Of a DNA stretch of 64,000 bases, positions 14,587 to 23,609 are shown in pieces; within the stretch, counting starts at the first letter, position 1, and every line of letters starts with the position of its first letter. Origin of the DNA: JBBDXS01 sp964418365 (GTDB taxonomy: Bacteria; Chloroflexota; Dehalococcoidia; DSTF01; RBG-16-68-14); contig CAYQLM010000001.1 in assembly GCA_964418365.1 (NCBI GenBank), positions 33,530-97,529 of the forward strand, in the 5' to 3' direction. A model generated the notes under the pieces. It made no database searches. It was not told the DNA's origin and was given only the letters and a program-made list of their open reading frames with translations. Made by a program: the position numbers and the translations under genes.

Positions 14587-15555
14587 ATGGACCCAATCGC
14601 GCTCTTAACCGCCGCTTCGGTCCTCGTGGCCGTCCTCTCGTTCGGCCTGGCGTTTGCTACCACGCCGGTGAGCGCGCAGATGCGCGCTCGCCTCCACGGC
14701 GTGCTCGCCGCTCAGACCGGCATCGCTGACCGCGGCGCCTCGGACGCGCCGCTGCGGGCGCGCCGCGGGCTTGGCGTGTTCCAAACGCTCATCTCTGGTG
14801 GCTGGCTGGCGCGGATGGAGACAGACCTTCGCCTGGCGGACAGTCGGCTCCACCCGGGCGATTACCTCGCGCTGCGGGTCGGGGTGGCAGGACTGGGCTT
14901 TGTCGCGCCGTTTCTCGCCCTCGGCGGGGGGATGGGCCTCATTCTCGGAATCATCGCCGGCGCGGCCGGGTTCCAGGTGCCACAGTTCTGGATCGGCAAC
15001 CGAAAGGCCAGCCGCGCCAGGAAGCTGGAGGCCCAGCTCCCGGAAGCGCTCACGATGGTGGCGAACTCGCTCAAGGCCGGCTTTGGCTTGCTGCAGGCGC
15101 TCAGCCTTGCCGCAGAGCAACTCGAACATCCGGTCAGCACGGAGCTCGCGCAGGCCGTGCAGGAGACGAACATCGGCTCCAGCGTGGAGGAAGCATTCCG
15201 TCAGCTCAGCGAACGGAATGGCAACTACGATCTCGACATGGTGGTGACCGCGATCATGGTGCAGCGGACGGCTGGCGGTAACCTGTCCGAGATCCTGGAG
15301 ACGGTCACCGCAACCATGCGCGAACGCGTGCGCATCAAGGGCGAGATCCAGACGCTTACCGCGCAGCAGAAGCTGACGGGAATCGTCATCGCGCTGCTGC
15401 CGGTAGGGGTGGCTGGCTTGTTCGTTGTGATCAGCCCGGAATACATCAAGCCTTTGTTCACGGACCCGCTGGGCCGGGTCATGCTGGGCGTGAGTACCTT
15501 CCTTGAAGTCATCGGCGTGCTCGTGATCCAGAAGATCCTGTCAATCGAGGTGTAG
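14587..15555 (+). CDS. tadB: Tad inner-membrane platform protein TadB
   Basis: 322 residues with a type II secretion F domain (about 155-290; ARKLEAQLPEALTMVANSLKAGFGLLQAL, VVTAIMVQRTAGGNLSEILE), flanked by two N-terminal and one or two C-terminal membrane spans. TadB and TadC together form the platform on which CpaF/TadA acts. The start is ATG, 3 bp after the cpaF stop, so translational coupling is likely. Confidence 0.93.
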   Translation: MDPIALLTAASVLVAVLSFGLAFATTPVSAQMRARLHGVLAAQTGIADRGASDAPLRARRGLGVFQTLISGGWLARMETDLRLADSRLHPGDYLALRVGVAGLGFVAPFLALGGGMGLILGIIAGAAGFQVPQFWIGNRKASRARKLEAQLPEALTMVANSLKAGFGLLQALSLAAEQLEHPVSTELAQAVQETNIGSSVEEAFRQLSERNGNYDLDMVVTAIMVQRTAGGNLSEILETVTATMRERVRIKGEIQTLTAQQKLTGIVIALLPVGVAGLFVVISPEYIKPLFTDPLGRVMLGVSTFLEVIGVLVIQKILSIEV

Positions 15556-15560
15556 GCGTC

Positions 15561-16466
15561 ATGCCAATGCTTGCCGCGCTAGTCTTCGCTTCCGCTGTCT
15601 TCGTATTCGTCCTGTCCTTTAGTGGCGGCGAAGCGCGCATTCGCTCTCGCCTCCAGGCGCTGCGCGGCCCCGACGTGCATGACCAGTCACGCGAGGCGCT
15701 CACGCTGAAGCAGCGCATGTTTCTGCCCATCACGGACGGCATCATGCAGTCTGTGTCGCGCTACCTGCCGTCCGGCGTCATGTCGCGCATGGAGGAGAAG
15801 CTGGTGATCGCTGGCGAGCCGATGTCGGCGAACACGTTCATGGCCGTCCGGCTGATCTGCTTCGCGTTGCTGGCGGGTCTGCCCGTGCTGCTGCTTACGG
15901 CCGGCATGATCAAGCTGAGCATGACGGGCATCGTCTTCATCGGGGCATTTACGGTAGCCGGGATCATGCTGCCCACCGTGTGGCTGTCGCAGCGCGTAGG
16001 GCAGCGTCAGAGCACGATCATCAAGAGCCTACCCGATGCCTTCGATCTCATCACGACATGCGTGGAGGCTGGCCTCGGACTGGACGCCGCGCTCGCCCGC
16101 GTCGCGGACAAGGTCGAGGGCCCGTTCGCCGATGAGCTATCGAGGGCGTTGCGCGAGATCGGTCTCGGCAGGATGCGCCGTGAAGCGCTACGCGAGCTCG
16201 GTTCGCGCACTGGCGTGCCCGACCTGATCACGTTTGTCAACGCCGTGATTCAGGCTGAACTTATGGGCTCCAGTGTCGGTGCGGTGTTGCGCGTACAGGC
16301 GGAACAGCTTCGCATGCGCCGCCGCCAGCGCGCGGAGGAGCAGGCCTACAAGGCGCCGGTAAAGATGATCTTCCCCCTTGTGCTCTTCATCTTCCCGACG
16401 CTCTTCATCGTCATCTTGGGCCCGGCCATGATCACGATCATGAAGGACTTTCCTGGCGGGAAGTAG
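15561..16466 (+). CDS. tadC: Tad inner-membrane platform protein TadC
   Basis: 301 residues, paralogous to TadB: an N-terminal span, two central spans (LICFALLAGLPVLLLTAGM and SMTGIVFIGAFTVAGIMLP), a type II secretion F domain (SLPDAFDLITTCVEAGLGLDAAL; FVNAVIQAELMGSSVGAVL), and a C-terminal span (IFPLVLFIFPTLFIVILGPAM). It begins 5 bp after tadB and completes the recognised Tad set. TadE/F/G pseudopilins, a TadV prepilin peptidase and a secretin are not in this window. Confidence 0.93.
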   Translation: MPMLAALVFASAVFVFVLSFSGGEARIRSRLQALRGPDVHDQSREALTLKQRMFLPITDGIMQSVSRYLPSGVMSRMEEKLVIAGEPMSANTFMAVRLICFALLAGLPVLLLTAGMIKLSMTGIVFIGAFTVAGIMLPTVWLSQRVGQRQSTIIKSLPDAFDLITTCVEAGLGLDAALARVADKVEGPFADELSRALREIGLGRMRREALRELGSRTGVPDLITFVNAVIQAELMGSSVGAVLRVQAEQLRMRRRQRAEEQAYKAPVKMIFPLVLFIFPTLFIVILGPAMITIMKDFPGGK

Positions 16467-16475
16467 CCGGCTGGC

Positions 16476-16820
16476 GTGCGGATAACCAACCAGACGAAGG
16501 GGACGGAGCTGGCGAGCGCTGCTCGCGTCGCCCGCAGCCTCTCGTCTCGAACCATTGGCTTGCTTGGCAAGCGCGCGTTGCCTCAGGGTGAGGCGCTCGT
16601 CATCGATCCCTGTTCGTCGGTTCACACCGCCTTCATGCGCTTCACGATTGACGTCCTGTACCTGGACCCGTCGAAGCGTGTCATCAAGGCCGTCGCGGAT
16701 CTGAAGCCGTTCCGCATCAGCGGCGTCCTGCGCGGCAAGTGTTCGGTGATCGAGCTGCCGCGGGGCGCTATCGCCGCGAGCAACACTGCCCCCGGCGACC
16801 AGCTCGCCTTCGATTCCTAG
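16476..16820 (+). CDS. DUF192 family protein
   Basis: 114 residues from the GTG at 16476, nine bases after the tadC stop. The family pattern is clear: ARSLSSRTIGLLGKRALPQGEALVI, then the conserved PCSSVHTAFMRFTIDVLYLD, and FRISGVLRGKCSVIELPRG. DUF192 proteins are small beta-rich proteins of unknown function, often exported, but no signal peptide is visible here. Its position at the end of the Tad operon is a recurrent arrangement that I recall for some Gram-positive-like Tad loci; the meaning is unknown. Confidence 0.88.
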   Translation: MRITNQTKGTELASAARVARSLSSRTIGLLGKRALPQGEALVIDPCSSVHTAFMRFTIDVLYLDPSKRVIKAVADLKPFRISGVLRGKCSVIELPRGAIAASNTAPGDQLAFDS

Positions 16821-16830
16821 GCCGCCCGGT

Positions 16831-19026
16831 CTAGCGAGTGCAGCTGACGTTGTACTCACTGATCGAGATCCGGATATCGATTACGGTGACGGTTCCGTCG
16901 CTGTTTAAGTCCGCCCGCGGATCGTCCATGCGGTGGTAGTGCTGGAGTACATAGATGATGTCGTTGATCGTCACCTTGCCGTTGCCGTCGAAGTCGGCGC
17001 AGGGCCAGGGCATCGGCGTCGGCGTCGGGGTGATCGTCGGTGTCGGCGTGATGGTCGGCGTGTTGGTGATCGTCGGCGTGTTGGTCGCCGTGAACGTGGG
17101 CGTCGGCGTCGGAGCGAGGATGAGGGTCTGCACCTGGGCGATATTGTTGGCGTATGACGACTCCGGCGCGACATTGGTTACGAGCAAGCGGTTGGCCGCG
17201 GCTGAAGCCGTTAGGGTCGTATCGGAGGACACGGCGACGCGCCCGCTCAACGTGATCGTCGCCCTGTCATTCGGATGGAACGTTCCAGGGAAGGAGCAAC
17301 TGAGCGTGCCCGTGGAAACGATGACGCACGTACCGCAAAAGAGCCCGCCGCCGGTAAGCGTGATGCAGGTACCGGTGAAGTCCGTTGTAAAGGTGGCGAT
17401 GACGAGGCTTGGGGCATACTGCACGAGCGCTTCGATGAAATATGGCCGGCCGGTCGTCGGGTTGATGTCATTCACAACGTCGAGCCCGCCAATGTTCGTA
17501 ACAGCGGCGGTATAGGTGAATATGGATCCGCTTGGTACTGGGTTTTGACTAACGTCCATGGTCGCCGCCAGATCGCCTGGGGGTGGCGCCGGCGTTGGGC
17601 TGGGCGTCGGTGTTCTTGTAGGCGTGGGCGGCGGGGAGACCGTGATCGAGGCCTGGGCATCGTTGTTCGCCTCACTGAACTCAGCTACCTCATCAAACGG
17701 ATCGACGGTGGCCGAATCCACAAAGACGCCCTCCTGCGTCATGTAGCCGCCGATCGTGACCGTGGCCACCCCGCCTGCCGGCAGCGCGCCCAGATCGCAG
17801 TCCAGCTCTCCGCCAGTCAGAGACCCCAGCAGCGTGCAACTTCCAGCCGAAGCCGAGAACGATGTATAGACGAAGTCAACGGGCGGGTTGTGCGCCAGCC
17901 GCACCGGCGCCACGGCTTGGCCGCCCACGTTGCGCACCTGGACCGTAAGCGTAAGCGGATCGTTGCCTCGAACGGGGTTCGGAGTGGGGACGATCGTTAC
18001 GGTCAGGTCGCCAGTGAGCGGCGTGGGTGTGAACGTAGCGGTAACCGTAGGCGTATTGGTCGGCGTGGCGGTCGATGTCGGCGTGCGGGTCGCCGTCGGC
18101 GTGCCAGGCGTCGGTGTTCGCGTGGCCGTGCGGGTCGATGTCGCCGTATCCGTAACTGTCGCCGTGGGCGTTGCCGTGGGCGCCAGCACCTGCGTCGTCG
18201 CTAGGGACGTGTTATTCGCCTCGTTCGACTCCGTCACGATGTTGTTAGGGTCGACGGTCGCCGTGTTCGTGACATTCGTGTCGACGCCTGCCGCGACGTA
18301 GCCGGTGACCGTCACCGTCGCGATGGCGCTCGGCCCCGTGCCGAAGGCGCCGAGGTCGCAGTCCAGCAGGCCGCCGGTGACGCCGTTCCTGAGCGAGCAG
18401 GCGCCACGCGTTGTGCTGAAGCCGGTGTACGTGAAATTGGCCGAGGGCTGGTCGATCAGGCGGACCGCGCTCGCGGGGGCGTTGCCCAAGTTGCGCACCT
18501 TGAGGGTGTAGTTCAGTGGCGCCCCGCCCACTACCGGGTCCGGGCTGTCTGTCGTCGTCACGATCAAATCGACTCCGTTTGCCAGTGTCGCGGTCGGGGT
18601 GAAGGTGTTGGTCGGCACGGGCGTGAAGGTGTTCGTGGGCACGGGCGTGTTGGTAGCCGTAGGTGTGAATGTGTTGGTCGCCGTCGGCGTAAAGGTATTC
18701 GTTGGTGTTGGCGTAAGGGTGTTGGTCGGCGACGGCGTGAAGGTGTTGGTCGGTGAAGGCGTGAAGGTGTCGGTTGGCGTTGGGGTGAGAGTGTCGGTCG
18801 GCGACGGCGTGAAGGTGTCGGTTGGCGTTGGGGTGAGAGTGTCGGTTGGCGTTGGGGTGAGAGTGTCGGTCGCCGTTGCCGTCTCGGTGGGAGTATCCGT
18901 CTCACCCAGCGCCATGCCAGGGCGGGACGGCTGGCTGGACAGGGCGACGAGGGACACGGCAACGAGCGCGCCCACGAGGAGGCCCGCCACGATGCCCAGC
19001 CTGAGGTGTGGCAGCGCCCGACTCAT
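16831..19026 (-). CDS. Large secreted protein: Thr-Pro linker, three CARDB/DUF11-like repeats, dockerin-like tail
   Basis: 731 residues. Signal peptide (LGIVAGLLVGALVAVSLVALS), then a Thr-Pro-Thr repeat stretch (about 42-150), two closely related adhesion-type beta domains (starting near GVDLIVTTTDSPDPV and GDLTVTIVPTPNPV, both ending ...VDP...EANN), a third more diverged copy (GDLAATMDVSQNPV), a second Thr-Pro linker and a C-terminal pair of EF-hand-like dockerin loops (DFDGNGKVTINDIIYVL and DLNSDGTVTVIDIRISI). The beta domains recall CARDB/DUF11 modules of cell-surface proteins. It converges with the DUF192 gene. The dockerin partner would need a cohesin; cohesin-like domains occur in the proteins at 27088 and 58457. 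Confidence 0.85.
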   Translation of the reverse strand: MSRALPHLRLGIVAGLLVGALVAVSLVALSSQPSRPGMALGETDTPTETATATDTLTPTPTDTLTPTPTDTFTPSPTDTLTPTPTDTFTPSPTNTFTPSPTNTLTPTPTNTFTPTATNTFTPTATNTPVPTNTFTPVPTNTFTPTATLANGVDLIVTTTDSPDPVVGGAPLNYTLKVRNLGNAPASAVRLIDQPSANFTYTGFSTTRGACSLRNGVTGGLLDCDLGAFGTGPSAIATVTVTGYVAAGVDTNVTNTATVDPNNIVTESNEANNTSLATTQVLAPTATPTATVTDTATSTRTATRTPTPGTPTATRTPTSTATPTNTPTVTATFTPTPLTGDLTVTIVPTPNPVRGNDPLTLTVQVRNVGGQAVAPVRLAHNPPVDFVYTSFSASAGSCTLLGSLTGGELDCDLGALPAGGVATVTIGGYMTQEGVFVDSATVDPFDEVAEFSEANNDAQASITVSPPPTPTRTPTPSPTPAPPPGDLAATMDVSQNPVPSGSIFTYTAAVTNIGGLDVVNDINPTTGRPYFIEALVQYAPSLVIATFTTDFTGTCITLTGGGLFCGTCVIVSTGTLSCSFPGTFHPNDRATITLSGRVAVSSDTTLTASAAANRLLVTNVAPESSYANNIAQVQTLILAPTPTPTFTATNTPTITNTPTITPTPTITPTPTPMPWPCADFDGNGKVTINDIIYVLQHYHRMDDPRADLNSDGTVTVIDIRISISEYNVSCTR
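18580..18905 (-). repeat. Thr-Pro coding low-complexity repeat
   Basis: Short imperfect units coding (N/D)T(F/L)TPTPT and variants. The complementary strand shows long Val-Gly open frames that are artefacts of this repeat. Confidence 0.85.
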
Positions 19027-19369
19027 GCTTTTGAGCCACCTGTCTCATGATGGCCGAGGCCGCCGTCTTGAGGCCGGCCAGGCCGTCTTGGTCCGTGCGT
19101 AGGAATCTATCCTCTCCCCATATCTACTAACGGCCGGCGGGGACGCTCGGTTGCAGCCGAGCGGTCCGGTCGGAGTAGAACATGCCTTCGGCGAGATGCC
19201 GGTCCGAGGGTGCCACCAGCTCTGGCTCCTCTCCCGCCATCATAGGGGCTGGGAGGCCTCGCGGCGGTTAATCATAACCCAACGATACGTAAAATAACGG
19301 CCAACTCCGGCCGTCGTGCCCATCGAATACGCCTGCGCTATACTCCCGCGGGACGAGAAGGGAGGCGTC
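19027..19369. other. Divergent intergenic region
   Basis: 343 bp between the secreted protein and the aldo/keto reductase. It holds a perfect 7-bp hairpin CGCTCGG/CCGAGCG (near 19146-19165) in what would be the minus-strand leader, and a -10-like TATACT at 19339-19344 pointing at the reductase without a good -35. No gene seen. Confidence 0.4.
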
Positions 19370-20305
19370 GTGGAATACAAGAACGTAGGCCGCTCCGGGC
19401 TGGTGGTCTCCGCTGGCGGGCTGGGCTGCAACAACTTCGGCCGTCGCTGCGACGTGGGGCAGGCCGCGGCCGTGGTCGGCAGGGCCTTGGATCTGGGCGT
19501 CACCTTCTTCGACACCGCCGACATCTACGGCCCCCGGGGCGTCTCCGAGGAGTACCTGGGCAAGGCCCTGCAAGGGCACAGGCGCGACGCTGTCATCGCC
19601 ACCAAGTTCGTCGGCCCGATGGGCGAAGGCCCGTTGTGGGAGGGGGCATCGCGCCGCTACATCTTCGAGGCCGTCGACGGCAGCCTGGGGCGCCTCGGCA
19701 CCGACTACATTGACCTGTACCAGATCCACTTTCCGGACACGCGTACTCCCATCGAGGAGACGCTGCGTGCGCTCGATGACCTGGTGCGCGCGGGCAAGAT
19801 CCGCTACTTCGGCTGCTCCAACTTCGCTGGCTGGCAGGTCGTCGAGGCGCAATGGATCACGCGTGTTCACCACTTTTCGCCGCTGGCCTCCGCGCAGAAC
19901 CAGTACAACCTGCTCGACCGCCGCATCGAGCGCGAGTTGGTGCCCGCGTGTAAGAGCTACGGCCTGGGCGTGCTGCCGTACTTCCCGCTGGCGAACGGCT
20001 TCCTGACCGGCAAGTACCGTCCCGGCCAGCCGGCGCCCGAAGGCACACGGCTCGCGACCGGCATGGGCGAGCGCGTCCTCACCGAAGAGAACTTTGCGAA
20101 GCTGACAAAGCTCGAAGACTTCGCCCAGCAGCGCGGCCACACGATGCTCGAGCTGGCGATCGGATGGCTGGCGAGCCAGCCGCACGTCGCGAGCGTGATC
20201 GCGGGCGCGACAAAGCCGGAGCAGATCGAGCAGAACGTCAAGGCTGCCGAATGGCGGCTGACCGCGGATGAGCTAGCTGAAGTCGATCGCCTGACGCAGC
20301 GCTAG
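19370..20305 (+). CDS. Aldo/keto reductase
   Basis: 311 residues from the GTG at 19370 (GGGAGG four bases upstream; family N-terminus MEYKNVGRSGLVVS). The (beta/alpha)8 AKR signatures are present: FFDTADIYG with catalytic Asp and Tyr, IATKF with Lys, and YQIHFPD with His; SNFAGWQV and QNQYNLLDRRIE are family motifs and the C-terminal NADPH-binding segment reads IAGATKPEQIEQNVKA. It is of the general YhdN/YajO-like group that reduces aldehydes and ketones with NADPH; the physiological substrate cannot be read from sequence. Confidence 0.93.
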   Translation: MEYKNVGRSGLVVSAGGLGCNNFGRRCDVGQAAAVVGRALDLGVTFFDTADIYGPRGVSEEYLGKALQGHRRDAVIATKFVGPMGEGPLWEGASRRYIFEAVDGSLGRLGTDYIDLYQIHFPDTRTPIEETLRALDDLVRAGKIRYFGCSNFAGWQVVEAQWITRVHHFSPLASAQNQYNLLDRRIERELVPACKSYGLGVLPYFPLANGFLTGKYRPGQPAPEGTRLATGMGERVLTEENFAKLTKLEDFAQQRGHTMLELAIGWLASQPHVASVIAGATKPEQIEQNVKAAEWRLTADELAEVDRLTQR

Positions 20306-20314
20306 CTGACCGCA

Positions 20315-20893
20315 ATGTCGGCGACGACCGCGGTCATCATCGTCTGCCGGCTCCTCGTACCCCTCAGCATCTTCCGCTGGCCCTTCATCGGGGCGGTGCT
20401 CTCCATCCTCGCGGATGCGCTCGACATCGTCATCGCGACGCTGATGGTGCGCTACCTACACGGCGGCGACGTCTGGAGCTATCACCAGCTCGATAAGTAC
20501 CTCGACACCTACTATCTCTTCATCGAGTGGATCGTGGCGCAGCGCTGGCCGGCGCTGCCGCGCTGGACGGCGAATGCGCTGTTCGGCTACCGGCTCCTGG
20601 GCGTGGTCCTCTTCGAGGTGACGGACGCCCGTGTCCTGCTCGTGGTGTTCCCTGCGCTGTTCGACTTCTACTTCCTCTACTACGCCTTCTGCAGCGACTA
20701 CGTGCCGTGGTACGAAGTCACGCCCGCGCGGCTGTTCACCTGGCTCGCCGTGCTGGCCGTGCCGAAGATGGCGCAGGAGTACGCCCTGCATTACAAGCAC
20801 TGGCTGGACAACGTCGTCGCCGTCGACGTGATCACGGGGGTCTACCACACGATCATCCGGTGGTTCCGACGCGCCATTGGCGCGGTGTTCTGA
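20315..20893 (+). CDS. Multi-span membrane protein of unknown function
   Basis: 192 residues with about five hydrophobic segments rich in Trp and Tyr (FRWPFIGAVLSILADALDIVI, YYLFIEWIVAQRW, FGYRLLGVVLFEV, VFPALFDFYFLYYAFC, LFTWLAVLAVPKMAQEY). No enzyme motif is visible. It starts 9 bp after the aldo/keto reductase, so the two are probably co-transcribed, and it converges with the lipoprotein gene that ends at 20902. Confidence 0.8.
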   Translation: MSATTAVIIVCRLLVPLSIFRWPFIGAVLSILADALDIVIATLMVRYLHGGDVWSYHQLDKYLDTYYLFIEWIVAQRWPALPRWTANALFGYRLLGVVLFEVTDARVLLVVFPALFDFYFLYYAFCSDYVPWYEVTPARLFTWLAVLAVPKMAQEYALHYKHWLDNVVAVDVITGVYHTIIRWFRRAIGAVF

Positions 20894-20901
20894 GTGCGCG
20901 G

Positions 20902-21930
20902 TTAGGGCAGCCTCAGGACGGAGATCCCGTCGGGGAAGCTGAGCCCCTGCCCCATGATCTGCGGCGCCTGCGGTCTGCCGAGGTCGTCGAACGTCACCTT
21001 GCGCACCGTTCCCTTGCCGCGCTGCGGACCGGGCAGCTTACCCTGCTCCTGCACGAGCCCGAGGTCGGCGTAATAGATCGTCCCCTTCGAATCGACGGCG
21101 ATCCCTTCCGGGTTCCCGATGTCGGTTCCGGTGATAATGTTGCGGACGAGGTGGCCGTCCTTGTCGTACTCGTTGATCGCCGGCGGCACGAACACGCTCG
21201 ATACGTACCAGTCGCCGTTCGGCGCGCGGACGATGCCCGCTGGACTGACCATGTTCGGGTCCTGGATGAAGACCGAGCTGTTCGCCGGCTTCGATTCGCA
21301 CTCGTCCGCGTTGTCGGGGAAGGGCGGCGAAAAGCGCAGCACGTCGGCGCCGGCCGACTCCGCCACGAGGACGCTTGCGGTGTCGGTATCGAACGCCACT
21401 GTGCCTGCCGTGCGCAGCTTGTCAGAGAGGATGCAGTACGTGCTGTAGTCGGGCGGGAAGAACACGATGAGCTTGCCGCTCGCAGCTGTGAAGCTCCCTT
21501 CGCCGACATCCGTCACGAACAGCCGCTTGTCGTTGTCGAACACGCAGCCCATCGGATCGAGGGACTTCGGCTCATTGGTCGGGCTGCTCGGCTCCGGTAT
21601 CTTGCGCACGAACTTGCCGTCACTCGAGAAGATGCTCCAGCCGGAGTGCACGCCCTTCTCTTCGTCCTTGTCCTCCGCCATGAGGAGGCTGTTGCTGCCG
21701 TCCGGCACGAGGCACACCTGCCCGTTTACCCAGCCGGTGACCGGGATCAGCACCGTCATCTTGCCCGAGGAGAGGTCGTAGACATCCAGCTCTTCGTTCT
21801 GCGGGCTGTACAGCTTCTCGGTGCCCTTCGATCCGCCCGTGCTGCCCTTGCAGGCGCTCAGCGCGATCATCGCGCCGGCCAGCGCGGTCGCCAACAACAA
21901 GAGAGTTCCAATGTGCTTACTGCGCTCCAC
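20902..21930 (-). CDS. NHL-type beta-propeller lipoprotein
   Basis: 342 residues from the GTG at 21930, inside the end of the preceding gene, with AGGAGG about nine bases upstream. The signal peptide ends in a lipobox (IALSAC). The body shows repeated propeller-like strands: GCVFDNDKRLFVTDVGEG, GTVAFDTDTASVLVAESAGADVLRF, GIVRAPNGDWYVSSVF and NPEGIAVDSKGTIYYADLG. Such NHL/SMP-30-like proteins usually bind rather than catalyse, or act as lactonases; no metal site was assigned. The 14-bp overlap with the upstream propeller gene indicates translational coupling and a joint role at the outer face of the membrane. Confidence 0.8.
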   Translation of the reverse strand: MERSKHIGTLLLLATALAGAMIALSACKGSTGGSKGTEKLYSPQNEELDVYDLSSGKMTVLIPVTGWVNGQVCLVPDGSNSLLMAEDKDEEKGVHSGWSIFSSDGKFVRKIPEPSSPTNEPKSLDPMGCVFDNDKRLFVTDVGEGSFTAASGKLIVFFPPDYSTYCILSDKLRTAGTVAFDTDTASVLVAESAGADVLRFSPPFPDNADECESKPANSSVFIQDPNMVSPAGIVRAPNGDWYVSSVFVPPAINEYDKDGHLVRNIITGTDIGNPEGIAVDSKGTIYYADLGLVQEQGKLPGPQRGKGTVRKVTFDDLGRPQAPQIMGQGLSFPDGISVLRLP

Positions 21931-23554
21931 CGGGACAACCCTCCTCGCCTTGGACACAAAACGCCCACACAGCCGCCGGATTCTGCGCAAGCTGGCGCGA
22001 GATATCCGGACCCGTGCTGCCTCCCGTGCCGAACCCCGAACCGATGTAGACGACGCCATCGACGATCGCCGCTGACGAGAACCCGAGGCCTTCCAGCTTG
22101 TACGCCGCGAGCATGTTGCCGCTGCCGGCGTCGTAGACGTGCAGTTGCGTGTCGATGCCGCCGGTGAAAATTAGGCCCGGCGCTGCGCTCGAGGCGCCGT
22201 AGAACGGGACGCCCTTCGGCTGCGACCAGATCACGCTGCCGTCGTTGCCGTTGAGCGCCCACGCGGGGGCGCCGTCGCTGATCGCCGTCACCACGTAGAT
22301 TGTGCTGCCGAGGACGGCGGCGGTGCCGGTCATCCCCGCGGCGTCGCCTCCGGAGACGAGGTGCTTCGTCCAGTACGGCTCGATCTTGTTCGTGAGCTTA
22401 TTCGTGCCTTCGCGATCGAGCAGGTAGTACGTGCCGTCCTTGCCGCCCACGCCGACAACGTCGCGCGACGTTCCGCCGATCGTTGCGCTCAGCAAGTTCG
22501 GGCCGGCGCCGAAGTCGAGGTCGTCGTTGTCGACCTCACGCGGTCGCCACGTCCACGCGGGAGAGCCGTCGTAGTTCAGCGCAACGATGGCGTCGTCGTA
22601 CTTCGGCATCGGCGGGAGCGGCTTCGGCGTCGACGGGTCGTTGTCGGTGTCACAGTTGCCGGTCGTGAAGTAGACGAGCTTGCGCTTCTCATCGACCGAC
22701 ACCGGCGACCAGACGTTGCCGCAGGCGGTCTCGGTCCGGTCGAAGCCACAGCCTGGGCGCGATGACAGGAAGCCATCGGGCAGGCCGAGCTGCTGTTCGG
22801 TATGGAAGCCGTCGAAGCGCCGGATGTTGTCGCCCGAATTGGGCGTGCAGGTCGCGCCCGCATCGATGTCGAAGTACCAGCGCAGGCGGCCGTCCTTTGC
22901 CGAGAGCGCGTAGAAGCCGCCCTTGCCCGGCGTCCGGTCGTTCGTGTCGGTGCCGAAGAGCACCAGGTCCTGGTCCGGCAGCACCGCGGCGGAAGAGAGG
23001 ATCTCGTTGCGCTCCGTCTGCGCGTCGCACGTCGTGCAGCCCGTGCCGGCGTCGAACTCCCAGAGCTTTTCGCCCGTACCGGCGTCGAGCGCGTACATCG
23101 TCTCGCCGCCCGCCGCGAACACGGTCCATTTGCCGTGCAGCTTAACAATCGATGGTGTCGCGGCGATGACGCCGTAGGAGATGCCCGGCTGCGGCTTCAC
23201 TGTGAAGCGCCAGATCTCCTTGCCGTCCGAGGCGCGGATCGCGTAGACGTTCCCGTCGTACGAGCCCGCGACGACGATGCGCTCCTTGCCCTCGTTCGGC
23301 ACGTCGACCGTCGCGACGACGGGTGAGGACGCGACGGGGCCGGCGGTGGGGAACTTCCACTTCACGACGAGGCTGGCGACGTTGTCCTTGGTGATCTTCG
23401 TTTCGCCAACATTGGCGCCGGTGCGGGCGAGGTTGGCGGAGAGGGTGGGCCATTCGCCGTCGGAGCTCGAGGCGGCCTTCTTGCCACCGCTGCACGCCAG
23501 CGCCGCTAGCGCGAGCACGCCAGTGAGCAGCACGAGGAGTCGACCAGCGCTCAT
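21917..23554 (-). CDS. PQQ-like beta-propeller lipoprotein (quinoprotein dehydrogenase fold)
   Basis: 545 residues. Lipobox LAALAC at about 16-21, then PQQ-like repeats: GSYDGNVYAIRASDGKEIWRF, GGETMYALDAGTGEKLWEFDA, YALSAKDGRLRWYFDID and VYDAGSGNMLAAYKLEG. Cysteine-rich loops (GTGCTTCDAQTE; CTPNSGDN; RPGCGFDRTETACGNVW; GNCDTDND) resemble those of polyvinyl-alcohol or quinoprotein alcohol dehydrogenases, but no adjacent-Cys pair or haem site is evident. It could be a dehydrogenase or a structural propeller. It shares an overlapping end with the NHL lipoprotein gene. Confidence 0.82.
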   Translation of the reverse strand: MSAGRLLVLLTGVLALAALACSGGKKAASSSDGEWPTLSANLARTGANVGETKITKDNVASLVVKWKFPTAGPVASSPVVATVDVPNEGKERIVVAGSYDGNVYAIRASDGKEIWRFTVKPQPGISYGVIAATPSIVKLHGKWTVFAAGGETMYALDAGTGEKLWEFDAGTGCTTCDAQTERNEILSSAAVLPDQDLVLFGTDTNDRTPGKGGFYALSAKDGRLRWYFDIDAGATCTPNSGDNIRRFDGFHTEQQLGLPDGFLSSRPGCGFDRTETACGNVWSPVSVDEKRKLVYFTTGNCDTDNDPSTPKPLPPMPKYDDAIVALNYDGSPAWTWRPREVDNDDLDFGAGPNLLSATIGGTSRDVVGVGGKDGTYYLLDREGTNKLTNKIEPYWTKHLVSGGDAAGMTGTAAVLGSTIYVVTAISDGAPAWALNGNDGSVIWSQPKGVPFYGASSAAPGLIFTGGIDTQLHVYDAGSGNMLAAYKLEGLGFSSAAIVDGVVYIGSGFGTGGSTGPDISRQLAQNPAAVWAFCVQGEEGCPGGAQ

Positions 23555-23609
23555 GGGCTTAGCCTGTATCAGAGCGTGGCTCCGCTGTCAAGCGCTGGGA
23601 CGCGACGGG

